Positions 38,501-51,780 of a stretch of 64,000 bases of DNA are shown here, piece by piece (position 1 is the stretch's first letter; every line of letters begins with the position of its first letter). The DNA is taken from the NCBI GenBank assembly GCA_018398765.1, contig JAHBMJ010003402.1, positions 1 to 64,000 on the forward strand. Reading direction: 5' to 3'. The translations under genes were made by a program, and so were the position numbers. This DNA is from Chromera velia. Taxonomy: Eukaryota > Sar > Chromeraceae. The notes under the pieces were generated by a model, which was given only the letters and a program-made list of their open reading frames with translations, did no database searches and was not told the origin of the DNA.

Positions 38501-41500
38501 GGAAGGAAGGAATCGGGAACTGGATCCAGCTTTCAATTCGTCGGTTCTTGAATGGAAGAAGCGGATGCTTTTTTTTTTTCATTTTTGCTTCTCGCTGCTG
38601 CTGGCCGCCTGTCCGTCCTACTGCTTCGTCCATGCTTCACTCCTTTCTCACTCCGGTGAGGATAGGACTCACAGTACCAATCGGAAAGCGTTCTGGTCAT
38701 TTATATCAACGGAAAGATGGATGGATGGATGGATGGATGGATGGATGGATGGATGGAGAAACGAGTCAGTCAAGAGGTAAGAAGACAGAAAGACCAGTCA
38801 GTGTCGATCGAGCAAAGTGTCCCTCCCACATCGGCACGCAATGGCAGCCAGCGGAGGGAGGGAGCGCTTTGCTGAACGGCAACCCTTGAAAGAAAGTTCT
38901 TTCGAACATGTACTCGTTTAATCTAGGGCCTATTCCGTCGAACTGCATGCAGAAAAGAAAAAAACTTGTCTGACTGAGCCAAATGAGGAGACGGGACGAA
39001 AGAAAACTGACGGAAACAGACAGAAAGTCGAAATGAAGAGAAAGAGAGGACGGACAAGAGGTAAAAGAAGAGAATGTATGTTGGTGTTCTACCCTTCCTC
39101 CTACGTCTGCTTGTCTGTTGCCTTTGCTCGAACAAAGGAGAGCTCTAATAAATAATACTTTTTTCCCCTCCCCGTCTTTTCATCACCCCCTTTTCAACAA
39201 TCGCTTTCCTTTTCCTGCCTCCCTGCATCATTTACCTCTTGCCTCCCTCCAAAAGGCTCCTCCTCGCTTACTTGTCTGCCTCTTGAGTTTTTGCTCGTAC
39301 GCAAGGGAAATTAGATGACGACAGGAAAGAACGAAACGCAAGCGGACGGCTTCTCTCTCTTACGGGTTGGGTTGGTGTTTTGGAGTTTGGACCCTCCCTG
39401 CTTCCTCTTTTTCTCTTTCTTCTTCCTGTTTGGCTCTTTTTCTGTACTACTCTTTTCTTCTTCCCTCCAACCTCGCCTCGTCCCCTTCTCCTCTTACGTC
39501 AATCCTCTTCTCTCTCCTCTTTTTTTTTGTTTACCGTGGGATCGCAACCATGTGGGACCACAAACATTGTAAGTGAGTAAGTTAATGCATCCGTCCATTC
39601 ATCTATTCATCATGCGGCCTCCTCTTTCTCTCCCTCCCCAGCTCGCTTTTTCTTTCTTTCCTTCTGTCTGCCTGCATTGTGCGTGAATGCATTTTCTTTC
39701 CTTCTTTCGTGGTGTGTTGCGTTGTCTTTTCTTTCTTTTCTCTTTCTCTGGTTGCGAATGAACGACTGGTGCTGCAAGCAAATGTTAAAGTGTTCACTTC
39801 ATTTCACGTCTTCTTCCACCCCCTCACACCCCCCCCCTCTCTGTCTCTCTCGTCTTGTCTTTGCAAAGATGAGTTCCATGATGCTGTGACCGTAAAGTTG
39901 TACTCTCTCCTCCCTCCTCCCCTCTTCCCTCTCTCTGTTTCTTGGTCTCGGTTCCTGTTGTTGCGTGGCGTGCAGTGCCCTCCCTACCCTTTTGCCCTTG
40001 CCCCTGTACCCTCTTTGGGGGGGGGGCTTCCTCCTTTCTTCTTCTGCTCACTCTGGTGCTTTTCTAACGTTTCAAATGAGCAGCAGCTCTCCTCCTCACT
40101 CTCCTGTTCCTCGAGCGTAAATTTGCTCCTAGCCTTCGTTTCGCTTCATGTCTTTTTCTGCCGTTCCGGCTGTGATGATGTTCGTACCCTCATTCTGTCC
40201 AGTTAGAAAGCAGCAGGGGGGGGCGAGAGATTCTTCCTTTCTTCATGTGGAAGGAAAAAGAGAGGAAAAAAGAGAAAACTTCAAAGTTCGAAGCCAAGAA
40301 ACAGAAAAATCACTCGGGTATCAAAGTGCACGAGAGGAAGGATTTCTCTCTGCGATGGTCACTCACATTGCATGCGGCCTGCCTGCAATCGACCAGGAAA
40401 GAAAACAGAGAAGAGGTTGAGAGAAAATCTTTTGTCCGCTCAACATGCGCGCAGTGGAAAGGATGGAAGAGCATTCAGACAGCGAAGACATGCATGAGAG
40501 AGGGAGGCGTGAAGACAGGGGGAGTCTTCTTCATGCCTTCTTTTTTCGCTTTGTCCTTGCGCTTGTCTGTTTCTCTTTTCCCATTCCGCCATTCTCTTTC
40601 TTCACTCAAGCGTTTTGTCGTCTTCTGCCTCCACCGCAGTTTTTTTCGTTCATTCCCCACAACCTGATCCAACGGCAATCGTTTAAAGAGCCGAAATGAA
40701 GGAAAAAGAGAGAGAGACGCAACGTTTGCACACGTCTTGCTGGAAGAAATCAAGAGAACTGAAAAAAGAGAAGACTGAACCATGTGAGCCGGTGCATATA
40801 CGTGTGCAAATAAACCGACGTACAGACAGACCGTTTTCCTCTTCTTTCTTACCAACCAACCGAGTGAAGTTTCGTTTCTTTCTTCTCTTCTCAATCGCTT
40901 TGCCTTCCTTCGTCTCCTCTTCCTTTCTTCTTAAAATTCTTCTTTCTTTCTGTTCTGATCGGCTGACCGATCGAAACAAAACAAAGCGACTCACGGGGTG
41001 TTCATTGTCATGTGTTTTTTTGTTCATGTGCGTGCCAGTGGAGTGTGCATGCGTGCCTCCTTTCACTTCTCTCTCTCTCCTTCCCACGTCTCTTTGTACA
41101 TCGTTCACTCACCTGACTGCACCTTGTAACACGCAGAACGACAGGAAGGAAAGAAAAGAGAAATTTCGGCCACAGTCCAAAGCCTGCCTCTGGGCTCCTA
41201 AACGCTTGAGAGAGGAGTGGTTAAGAAAGGGAGCGAGGAAGAAGAAATGAAAGAAACCATGGACAGACAACGCTGCTCAGGGAAAAGGCAGGCAGGTAGG
41301 TGAATCCCGCCTGCAGGAATTATACCATCAATCAAGAGCTACGGCAGTTTGCGTTCATGCATACATTCGTCCCTCTTTCTCTCTTGCAAAACACAAGTAC
41401 GTGTTGCAGTCTGCAGTCTCTTCCCCGCTCTTGCCCTGTCTACCCCTCCTCCCTCCATCTCTCTCTTTCTCTCTCAGTGTACATGGATTGTGTCTTGCTG

Positions 41501-44300
41501 CGTTGTATTGTGTTGTGTTCGTCTCTTCGCCTCCAGTGTAAGACCGAATAATAAAACGAGGCGGCTGCCCTGCCCTGTCCCATTTGGGAATTGCGAAAGC
41601 AAGAGCGGCAGGCAGTGAATAAATCAATCAATGAATGAATGACACACTGAGTGAAGAAGTCAGTACTGAGAAGGAAGGCTCGCATGTTCGTCTTGACACG
41701 CCCAATGGTTCGTCGAGAAAGACCGGACGACTGGTCTGGTCAGGTCTTCTTCTTCTTCTTTCTAAACCGGAAGATCCACTAATTCTTGTTGCATCCATCT
41801 TGATGTCTCTCGGCAGGAAGGGAAGGGAGACGAGACGGGAGACGACAAAAAATTAGAAAGTAGATTCGACAGACGATATTCTGTTTTGCTACAAGCAAAA
41901 AGAGTCACAGGTGCCGTGCGCTGGGTGTTTTGTTTTGTTTCAGAAATGCCTGATATGCTCCATTGCATTTCTTTGCGCCTTCCCTTTATTTGCTTGCATT
42001 TGTTCTTTCTCTCCGAATCAATGATAGACAGGAGGAGAGCAAGTAACAAAACATTGAGAAAGAAAATGATACGGTCAGACAGGCAGACAGACAGACAGAG
42101 CCTGGGAGGAGGACCATACGATGCGTTTGGATCGAAGTGTAAAAGGACCATGACGGACTGAGAAGGAAGGACCAGTGAGCCGAAGAAAAGGGAAGGAAAG
42201 GAAGGACTCCTAAAAGAACGGGAGGAAGGAGGAAGGATGGGTAGGTAAAATTGTTGAAAGCGTGCGGTTTGAAAGCACTCTTTCCTCTTTCTTGCCCTCT
42301 TTCTCCTTCCCTTCTTTTTCTTTCCCTCAGCCTTGCAAAGAAACCCTCAGAAGTCCCTCTTTCTTTCACCTTGACTGAGAGGGAATTTCTGGCAGCCCAA
42401 GAGACGCAGCACGATCGAGAGGGAGATGCGAAAAGGACACTCAACTGGAAGCAGGCGAAAAGGGGTAGAAAGTTTGGGTGGTTGAACGAATCGGCGGAGA
42501 AAAGAAATGACAACGGACACCAGCCAGGAGAGACCACCCGGCTGGCAGGAGACAGCAGCTCGGTCTGTTTCGCTCGAGCGCTCGCGCAGTTTTCAATCAA
42601 CGTGCGTGCGTGCAAGCAAAAATAATTCATTGCCTTTTCAACAAGCGAATGGTTGACGATCGAAGCTGTCTGTCTGTCACCCTGCAGGTCGATCGATCTG
42701 CTCAATCCGATAAGTGGCCTCCGTCTGTCTCTCTTCTTCATGCTCCAAGCAAGCAAGCAAGCAAGAAATCTAGCTGCATTCCTCTGATATACCCCGACTT
42801 GGCTGACGGAGCATCCATCCGCACCTCAGGGGGAAGACAAGGGAAGGGAAATCGACGGGCGGGCAGGCAGGCAGGCAAGTTCGCGAAAATGCGAAAGGCA
42901 TGCGTGCCTCGACACTTCAATGGAGAGAGAGAGACCCACTCGACAGGTCCGGGCCTTCCAATCAAATCAAATCCTGCCTGTTCGCCAGCAAGCAAGCGAG
43001 CGAGCTAGCAGGGTGGAAAGGCGAAGAAGAAAAGGTGTTTTCCCTTGCCTTTACCCGTTGACGTCTCTTTCGTTGTTCTTTCTGCCTCCACGAGGCGGAC
43101 AGACAAACAGCCGATAGTCTGTCCTTCCTTCTGGCCAAACGGAAAGGCGTAAAGCGGGCAGGGCGGATCAGAGCAGAGGCAAAAAAAGAAAGTGGTCAAA
43201 TGCGGTGTGATGTAGGGTTTGAGAGACTCGATCGGTTTTTTTTTTCTGTCTGTTTGCTATTTTGCGTTTATGCATGGCGAACTCCTTTCCTGGTGCCCTC
43301 AAGGAAGGTGGGGAAAAAAGCACTGACCACCCACTCACTTACTCACTCACTCACTCACATTTCTCCCTCCGCCCCCTCACGTCGCTCCGCCCCGCCCCTT
43401 CGAAAGATCGTCAGTTTCCTTTTCCTGCTGCATCATATGCATCGTTCATTCCCCCGATGTTGGGGGGTCATGCATAGCTCGTCTTCGAGTTTCTCCCCTT
43501 CCCTTTCCGTTCCTTTCCTTTCCTTGCTTTGGGTGTGATCCGCTTCTGTCTGCCTGAGAAGAGGCGGACCGGCGTGAGAGAGAAAAAGAGTGAAGGTGTC
43601 GACAAGACTCAGATCCGTGCAAACAGACAGAAACACGGCTAGACTGAGAGACAGACAAGTCACAACAAAAACCAGACTCGGGTTCCGTGTTCCGTCCATT
43701 ACCGACTGTCGTCCGCCAGTCCGTCCGTGTGTTCGCTTCACCGGCTGAAGATGGTTTCGTTTCACTATTTCCTTCTTTTCCTTTCCTTTCACCGTAGCCG
43801 CCCGCAGTGGATGATGGATCAACTGCTTGGCATGCACTGATTGGCAACTGAGATCGAGCATGCGAATGCGAAGGGTCCAGAATGGTAATAATGTATCATT
43901 GGTCCTTTTGGTTTTCAGTAATTCACGGGTAGATCGAGCAAGCACCCTCTCCAACTGAATGCTGCGATCTTTCTGAATTATCATTTACGTGCGTGCGTGC
44001 GTAAATTTTTCCATAGATTCTGTCCGCTTATGCATGCATGCGTACATGCATGCATGCGTGTGCCGCCTTCAATCATTGTTTCGATCGACAAAGCATGCGT
44101 TCCCTCAACCAGTTCATGTGAGTGCATGCATGCATGCATGCATCAATATTTCGGCGAGTACCCGGCGGGACCTGAAAGGATTCCAATCAAGCAAAGCGCG
44201 TGGCCTGCCTGATGAATCCATCCGCAATTAAGTCTGCGAAGAGGATTGATTCAACCGCGGAGGCAGGGATCGAAGACTGGTTTGCAGCGCCGAGCGACTA
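32592..44300. other. 11.7-kb gene-free region of polypyrimidine/polypurine DNA
   Basis: I found no coding segment here with recognisable homology or a convincing chain of splice sites. The DNA is dominated by strand-biased C/T-rich runs (for example 37080-37420 and 39120-40120) and G/A-rich runs. Tetranucleotide microsatellites include (GAGT)n near 32970, (TCTG)n near 35366, (ATGG)n at 38716-38757 and (GACA)n near 37440. A 60-bp unit repeats at about 38165 and 38228. It may include long untranslated regions of the CCCH gene, unspliced leaders or regulatory RNA; the sequence alone does not decide. Confidence 0.45.
38716..38757. repeat. (ATGG)n microsatellite
   Basis: About ten uninterrupted ATGG units. 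The same motif, as CATC on the plus strand, follows the donor of a BBS2 intron at 4854-4874. Confidence 0.95.
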
Positions 44301-44717
44301 ACTATTTAGGTCGTCTCTCTGCAACCGGTCATGGCAATGAACTCTCAATTTTAAATTAATGCTCAGTTATGCAACTATTCATTATTATCCTCGTAATATT
44401 GCGGGAGCTACTTCGTAGTAGCCTGTATAGACTCTATAGAGTAGATTTATACGCTCGAATGTTATGATACCAGATACCTATATGTAGGGGGATAAGAGCT
44501 AGGATAAGAGTCATGAGATTAATGTCAAGATTAATGTATTTTTTTTAAAATAAAATTTTAGAATATGACCAGGAATACATAAGAAGAATGCGCCTTAAAA
44601 CTAAACGACTATCATTAAACGAATTAGTGAAAATACTTAAGTCAATACCACTATCTGAAACAGATTCATTAAACAATCATACTAAATATAACAGGGCCAG
44701 GCATGCTGTCTAAAGTA
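44301..44717. other. AT-rich island
   Basis: Composition switches abruptly from about 50% to roughly 30% G+C, with runs such as TTTTTTTTAAAATAAAATTTT near 44540. No gene or transposon protein was recognised. Confidence 0.5.
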
Positions 44718-46548
44718 GCCGGGGGCCAGGGGGCGCCCCTAGGTCAACCCGGCTGCTCTAACGGGCAGCCAGGCGCTGCCCCCAGCTCGTTTTTGAAAGT
44801 TTATTGAACGACCCGGGAACATATATCCCGGGTGCTCGTGAGGGCACCCGGGGGCGGCCGGCGTGCGCAGCGGCCGGCGTAGCGACGATCTGGGGGTACG
44901 GAGGGGTGCGCATAAGCATGGCCCCTTGACCTTGCATGCATGCAGGCATTGCATGCATGGCCATGCATGCGCGTGCTGTGACACTGTCAAGTTCAACCTT
45001 TCTGCGTTCCTGACTGTCATGCATTTAGAATTCATTCCCGTTCGTTCCTTTACTGTGCGTGCGTGCCGTGTGAAGCTCCACCTTTCTTTTTCTGTGTGTG
45101 TACCTGCTGTGTGACGCTTATCCTTTCTCAGACTACGCCTTACAGACGTTGCATGGATTGCACTTACAATCCGGTGGCATGCTTTCCTGGATTATCTCCT
45201 TCACTCATGTTGGCCTACTTCTTTTACCCTATACAACTGTTTGACAGTGTTAGCGTCTTTCTACAGCGAAGGCTCTTCGGTTCCATGGGACGCGGAACTT
45301 TAGAAACGACTGGGTTGACCAGGATCGACACGTCGCGAGGATTGTAAACATCGCAAGGTCAGTCAATACTGAATTAACGGTCGTCCACTGGCCCTTCTGC
45401 TCAGTAGATGCAGCCGCCTACTCCATCACTCACTTTTACCTAATGCACACGTTACTTGTGCGCATGTCTATTGTACAAACTTGCAGCAGCATTGCTTGCT
45501 TTTCACTTGCGTTAGTCAAGCTCATTAGAGCTTCCAGCAATAGCTCCATCTCCACCTCTTTCCACTTCAAAACTCATACCATGGCGGTTTATCTGCTTCT
45601 GCTTTGCAAGCCAAACATACTAACGTGCTTATTGTCATCTTATCTCTTCACTCATTTGTACAAGGGCAACCATGAGCACCACAAGTGGCGTCCTTTAATT
45701 TTTCTGAAGACCGATTTCCCTTTACTACTGGAATAACCACTGGCGGTCAGTTGTATGCATGCATCCCCCTTTATATTTAAGAAGGGACTTCTTGAAAGTC
45801 CAGAAAGCAAAGGAACCTCTTTCCATAAATATATTGAAGCATCTTCTTGCAACTCTGAATAGGAAGGTCGCCATCGGTCATCGTCTTGCGGATGGATTGA
45901 ATTTCATGGATCTGCCCTACATACAAACACTGTCAGCTCTCAGTGACACATCTCTACATTATCTCTATACTGCTTCTCTTCGATCATTTCACTCTGTCAC
46001 AAATGATTACCATGCTTTCTCGTAAGCGGAAATATATCTTTCTCTTTTTACATAACCGGCTACTGCGTTCCTTTCATACCTTTTTGCTTTTGCTCCTACC
46101 GACACACTAGAACACATATGAACATACCGATACAGACACTGATACACACCCACACTCATGAATACTGAACGCCAGTCAGGGGGGGGGGAGAATCAGGGAA
46201 GACGACTAGGCTTGAAGTAGTAGAACCTTTTTATGATCTTGTTATGAATATCACAAGCAGAATCTGTGTTCTGCTGTTTAGATTTTAGGTGAATCAATGG
46301 TGATGTGTTGGCAGATTTGGTGACTCATTGGTGGAATGAACCATGCGATTTGATGACAAATTTTTTTTAGATGATGCATACAAGAGAATTGTGTTTTTAT
46401 TTTTATTTTGGACAAGTTGAATTTTGGGAAAGTGGGCAGCTGGGGGCTGCCCCCGGTTGACTTTTGGACCACTCGGAGGCCTAGAATACTTATGCCCCCA
46501 GCTGAAATCTAACCAGGTGGGGGCTTGCCCCCACCTGTTTTTTTCTAA
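44718..46548. mobile_element. Unclassified element or relic bounded by GC-rich hairpins
   Basis: GC-rich hairpins cluster at both ends of an otherwise AT-rich stretch. On the left are ACCCGGG...CCCGGGT and GGGTGC...GGCACCC, in 44810-44860. On the right are GGGGG...CCCCC at 46442-46454 and an 11-bp-arm hairpin at 46514-46537. The two ends share inverted words (AGCTGGGGGC, GGCTGCCC, CGGTTGAC), suggesting inverted termini. Broken open frames inside (for example 45760-46020, with VQKAKEPLSINILKHLLATL) faintly recall the start of a tyrosine-recombinase catalytic domain, but this is not secure. Confidence 0.3.
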
Positions 46549-46559
46549 CTTTAGACATC

Positions 46560-49500
46560 ATGGGGCCAGGTCGTACAGCCTATACTACAAGCCTTATTAT
46601 ACATCAACAAGCTCAGGGCTTTCAAAACAAAGTGGAGACTGGGGATTATCGGGGGGTAGGGGAAAGAGGAATCTCCTATGGTAGAAGACATGCAGTCATC
46701 GCAGCAGCAGCAGTAGCAACCACTGGAGAGGAAGTTCTACCTGCGCCACGGGTATGACAGCATCACCCTGAGTACCCCTAGAACCGCAGAGCAAAAGCAC
46801 AGACAGAGACAGAAACTACAGGGGGGCGCTGAGGGAAGGGTGGGGCGTGGTGGGGCAAGGTCCCTTCTTTGACAGTGTCACTGGAAGGTCTGCTCAGAGA
46901 CGTGAAGGCTCTGGAATTCCCCCTCCCTAGCATAGCCTGTCAGAGCAGCAGCAGGCTCTCCAGAGCGCCTCCTCTGGGGGCGGCAGCGGGTGGGGGGGAG
47001 ACTGGAAGAACAGGACCAGGCCCTTTGACGGGGGCTCCTGGGGTCTGACGGACTCTGACCGGAGGCTCTAATGTTCTTCCTGCGCAGCACGGGCCAAGCT
47101 TGTCACAGTAGCAGCAGCAGCAGCAGAAGAAGAAGAATCGTGATCAGGAGACGGCTGCAGTCGAGGAAGCTGCAGGTAGGGTGGAGGAATTTAGGGACCC
47201 CATGGAAGAGGATGGTGCCTCTGTATCCTCTGTTGAGAACATGGTCTTCATGCTCAGACAGGCTATCGGGGGCTCAGGGGAAGGCGTTGGGAGGGTTCTG
47301 CCCTCTCAGTAAACTCGAGATTAGCCCCTGGTGGACAAGCCCTGTAGTGGGTTGATCCTCCTCTCTCTCTCTCTTCTTTCCTCCCACACTTTGCTGATAC
47401 ATCTCCTTCTTTCTATGCTGCCCGTCCTCCCTCTTCCCGCACTCCCATTCTTTTCTCAAATCTTCTCCTCCCTTCTCCTTCTCTTCCTCCTCTGATCTCC
47501 TCTGTTTCCTATTCCTGTATCGCAACCCATTTTTTCTTAGCTTTTTTCTTTCCCTTTCTTAGCTTAGTAACACCCCAAAGCTTCTCTATTCCCATCTAGT
47601 TTCCTCCTGCCCTCAGCTAGACAGCATGGAAGTGGGGGAGGGAATGAGCATAGACAGGGGCCCGGGAAGTCTCGAAAGCAAGACAAAGAGTTTCGGGGGG
47701 GCACAAGCATGTCAATAAGAAAAATGGAAAAGATATATAGAGGCAGACGAACAAAAAAGAGAATGACCGTCCTAATTTAAATCAGAATAGATGTTGCAAC
47801 TGCAAACCCTCCGCTGATGGTTGCCGTCCCTCTTCCAGATGCTCGTGTGCTTGTGGATCTCTGATATGCCCACCAAAACCCTGCGTCAGCTTTCTTTGCA
47901 TGGAGAACAGATGCTGTTAGAATCTTTTGAATGAGAGTAGCTAGGAAGAATGAAAAAGCAACCCTCGAAGTAGATAAGTTCAAGGAAAACAAGAAATGCA
48001 GGAACAGGAAGGAACAAGATTTCATCTCCCCCTTTCTCTTGCCTCCCTATTACTCTCCTTCTTTGCATCCTTCCTCTTCCTCAGTATCCTCTTTTGAAGA
48101 TAGAAGTAAAGAAGATTTGGTTCTTCTTAGGGGGAGCTTTCCGTCTTTTCCCAGAATCCATAGAGTAAGAGGGGGAAAAGAAGCAAGGGGGTACAAGCTG
48201 TAGAGAAAAAGCGCCTCTGATTTTGGTTAAGTTGGACTGAGAAACTTGAGTAGAGAGGAGAAAAAGATGGTCTGTCTTTTCTGTGCAGGGCACCAAGGGT
48301 CTGGATGTGGCATATATATATAGAGGCAGCTTGAAGGTAGACCTAGAGGTAGATGGTCATGAATGCCCTGAGGGAAATGCCTTCCCCTCTTCTTCTTTTT
48401 CTCCTTTTCTGCTTGCTTCTGCTCCTGTGCTTGAAGACTCCGATCTGGCGGCGCTCTTTGAGGAGCTCTTTAAAGACTCGGGGGCCAACGCATCTGCAAT
48501 GTTCTCAGCTTCTTCTTCTTCTTCTTCTTCTTCTTCTTCTTTTTCTTCTTCTTCTTCTTCTTCTTCTTCTTCTTGTTCTTCCTCTTCTTCTTCTTCTTCA
48601 GAATCTTCTTCTACTACTGCTGTTGCTCCTGTTCCTTCCTCTCTTTCTTTGCCTTCCTCTTCTTCTTCCTCTCGCCTATCTGCGACCTCTTCGATCCCTG
48701 CTTGGGTCTTTCAACCGTCCCCCCACTATCCGCACCCTTCTCTACTCAGTCCCCCTTCTCTCTTTTGTATGATATAAAATCAGGGGGCAGGGTATCAGAA
48801 GAAAGTAAGCTTACCGTAAAAACAGTGAACATGGGGGGGTTGCTGTCTTATATAAAGAATAAGTCTCTTGACCGATGGCTAACTGCTTGTGATGCTGACA
48901 TCGTGGTGTTAACAGAAATAAAATGCCCCATTATACATGTGCAGACACAAACACACACACAGGAAGGAATTTCAGTCACATGGAGTGGCTGAGAAGAAAA
49001 ATTAATTAAGCAAGGGGGGTCTGAATCGAAAAAGAAGGCCGCGTCGGTCGGGGAGGCATATACAGGAGGGGTATGCATCCTTGTTAGCCTAAGGAGCTCA
49101 TTGATGAATGAACTACAGCCAGAGTGGGAGCCTATGGGCCAAAACCTAGTCCGCCTCTCGATAAAAGCATCTTTCTTTTCAGAAAAGCGGGAGGCAGTCA
49201 AGAAAGTTCTGTATGTTTTTAGTGTTTATTTTCTGCCCAAAAGGTCCGAGCTGAGACAGAGGGATAGAGAGCTCCGAGACAAAAAAACTAATAAAGAAAG
49301 GGAGGAGGTGATAGACGGTGATAGACGCCTTGTGTCAGGTGCCTTTGGAGATCTTTGGAGGACCTGCGCATGCTTGTTGGTGACATGAATGGAAAGTTAG
49401 GTACACAGATGCTGGAAGGTTTGACTTGGGAAAGGATTATCTGCTCGGCTGACGAAAGCAGGGAAGAGAACGAAATAGATGCTTGCATGCCTTCTTGTGA

Positions 49501-49760
49501 CACTGTCTCAGCCTGCAGCCATGGCAACCTTGCAGACGAGCAAAAAAAGTGGTTAATTCGATTATATGAACGCTTTAACTTAATTCCTCTCCACAGTTTG
49601 TCCCTTAAGTATGAGAGGATAGGTGTTGACATCTCTTTTCCGGGGCTGTGCACCTTTTTTAAAGTAGGAGAAGAAATAACCGCCATTGATCACTTTTTTG
49701 TAGATCCTTTTTGAGAGTATGATCCTCCGCTACTTCGAGCCTTGAAGCTGATTTTGCCCC
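46560..49760 (+). mobile_element. LINE, 5' part: ORF1-like region and APE-type endonuclease
   Basis: Decayed coding pieces read in the plus direction. Bases 46560-47340 give a low-complexity acidic ORF1-like segment (ENMVFMLRQAIGG). Bases 48283-48777 encode a Ser-rich stretch built on a (TCT)n array. From 48831 an apurinic-endonuclease-like domain begins: MGGLLSYIKNKSLDRWL, then CDADIVVLTEIKC (family: DIVCLQETK), FSVYFLPKR, LVGDMNGKLG (the GDFN motif) and AIDHFFVDPF. The pieces lie in several frames with stops, so the copy is inactive. Coding ends at about 49714, just before a direct repeat that begins an insert. The matching RT half resumes at about 55480. Confidence 0.75.
48508..48620. repeat. 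(TCT)n microsatellite
   Basis: A run of TCT with a few TTT, TGT and CCT interruptions inside the ORF1-like part of the LINE. It would encode polyserine or polyleucine depending on frame, and may be replication slippage after insertion. Confidence 0.95.
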
Positions 49761-49761
49761 T

Positions 49762-50385
49762 GCTTTGTCCCTCTTGTCCAGCCACCTTATGGCGTCTAGA
49801 CAGAAGGTAAAGCGAGGATAAGAACCCTGGGGAAGATCTAGAGAAGGAACGTGAGCAACACTAACTTATATAAGCAACACCTTACAGGTTTGTGCAAACG
49901 AGGTCTCAATCCTACTTAGCCTCTAAGAGGTTCTATAGAGCTTTGTCTTCAGACTTCTTTCAACTCCACATGAATCCGACTCTATAGGGTTAAGTAGAGA
50001 TTCAATAACTTTGGCTGACTTCAATTCGAACCTGCCGTAGGATGTTGCTCAGACAACATGTTGCTAAAGAGGCTAAACGTAGACTTGCATACATACGCAG
50101 AGCTTCAAGTACGATACGTACAGGCAGACTACGTATATGCACGGCGGCGGAGCATGGCGTTGGCATGTAGGCTCATTCAGATACAATGCATACGACCACC
50201 TGGGAGCTTAGCGCTCCAACTGGGGTTAGGCATCCTCTAACTAACTAACTAACTAACTAACTAACGAAGGTCCAGAGGGCGGCGCCACAAGGTAGGACTC
50301 CACAGATCCCCCCCGGCCACGAACAGGAAAATCGCGTCCTTATGATCAGCCAAATACATCCAAGCACGCGTAAAAAGGAAAAAAG
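49762..50385. repeat. Long direct repeat, left copy
   Basis: About 620 bases that recur in the same orientation at 54769-55400 with high identity and scattered substitutions. The copy begins GCTTTGTCCCTC, contains a (TAAC)n run near 50238-50264, and ends near an A-rich patch. Read on the minus strand it contains GGTTCGAATTG, close to a polymerase III box B, but no convincing box A was found. It may be the left long terminal repeat of an LTR-type element or one of two copies of a stand-alone repeat. Confidence 0.8.
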
Positions 50386-51556
50386 AGGCAAGTGATCGAA
50401 TGAGTATGATTAACCAGACACAATGCAAACCTATGCAACCAACAGAACACTGGCACTTCAAAACATGTAGTCGAAGGAATGAAATCTCGAGTGTCCTCGC
50501 ACCATGATAGAGGCATTATGAGAAAGCACAGGCTGAGACACAGAAATTCCTTTGGCACCATCATTGAGACAGTCATTCATAGTCAACCGATTCTCAAAAT
50601 TTAGACACGGAAGCTGAAAAGTTTCCTCCCACTGACGGAAGTCAATCAGATTTACGTGCATAAACGTAAACAGACTTGTAATGAATAGCTTGCTTTCTTT
50701 CTTTCTTTCTCAGACCGGCCTGCTGGAAGGAAGCGGGCAACAGACAGAACAGTACGCTTGCAACAGATCCCCTTCCAGTTCTCTTTTCTGAATACAAGTA
50801 GATGGGCAGGCCGAGGGATGAACAAAACGTGAAGAGACCGAGAAACCAGAGGGTGGCAGCAAAAAGGCTCATACACATGTATTCACATACGTATATTCAC
50901 CTCTCTTCCTCCTCTCTCTTCTATCTCACTTCCTTCCCAAAGACTGCATGCGCGTCTCTTCGCTTATTGTCAACAACATCATAGATCGACCGAACACATA
51001 AAAACAGGCATCAACAAATAAACGGCACCTGGTCAGACCTATCGGAAGGAGACGCCTGCCGGCACACTGTCTGGCTCCATGCAGATGCATGCGCAGAGAC
51101 GGCTGGCTCCACTAAGGCCGCTATCCAGGGCCCCCATCAACTTCCGTGCTGCAAGGGGGAGGGGCGATACCCAGAGAACCCAGAGGGCCTCCAAAGCACC
51201 GGCATCCCCCTGCAGGGAGAAGATGCAGAATGAACACCAAGACATACATGGGCTGTCCCCTCGCTTTTTTCTTTTTTTTTTTTCTCGTTCAACAGACATC
51301 TCTTTCAACATTTCTTCTCTCTTTGTTCCTCTTCTACTCATTCTCTCTCCGCCTTTTCCAGTTTCTTTTTCTCAAAAGAAGAAACCAGACCGGGATTATC
51401 CGATAACCCAAAACATTTCAAATCAGCAGAAGAAAGCGAGAAGGAGACAACGAATGAAGGCACCCCCTCGTGCGCTTGTGTTCTCAGCCATACGAGGGGT
51501 CTGACTCCCAAGCCATGCGCAAAACAAAGCCAAGAAAAGCCGTAAGAGAAGAACGG

Positions 51557-51780
51557 TCACTCTTCTAAAGGGAGTTCCAGAAGTTCCGAATGCATGGCAC
51601 GTGCGGCACTCGACTTATCGTTCCCGCAGTCTGCCTCTTTGATGCTCAGCTTTGCAATCATGAGCTTAATCCTTCCCCCGAGTTCTGAATCAGTGCAGGG
51701 GCGCAAGAGCAGTCCCAGGCAGTCGTGGGCATGCGCAGGCACAAACGCATGGCGGCGGCAATCAGGCAGTCCTCTGCCCG
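51557..51780 (-). pseudogene. Unidentified coding-like fragment inside the insert
   Basis: A minus-strand stretch ending in a stop near 51557 reads with helix-like, non-repetitive composition (LGGRIKLMIAKLSIKEADCG, then LLELPLEE). A second such stretch lies at about 52760-52935 on the same strand (WRSPKPMIKTLLGVARDF, then FIKNAAYEQIAIQMASR). Neither was recognised. They may be exons of a captured host gene, parts of the surrounding element, or chance open frames. Confidence 0.25.

Noticed and set aside
49762-50385. Long direct repeat as a tRNA-derived SINE
   Set aside because: GGTTCGAATTG resembles box B on the minus strand, but there is no good box A at the right distance and the element is long and has no SINE-like tail.
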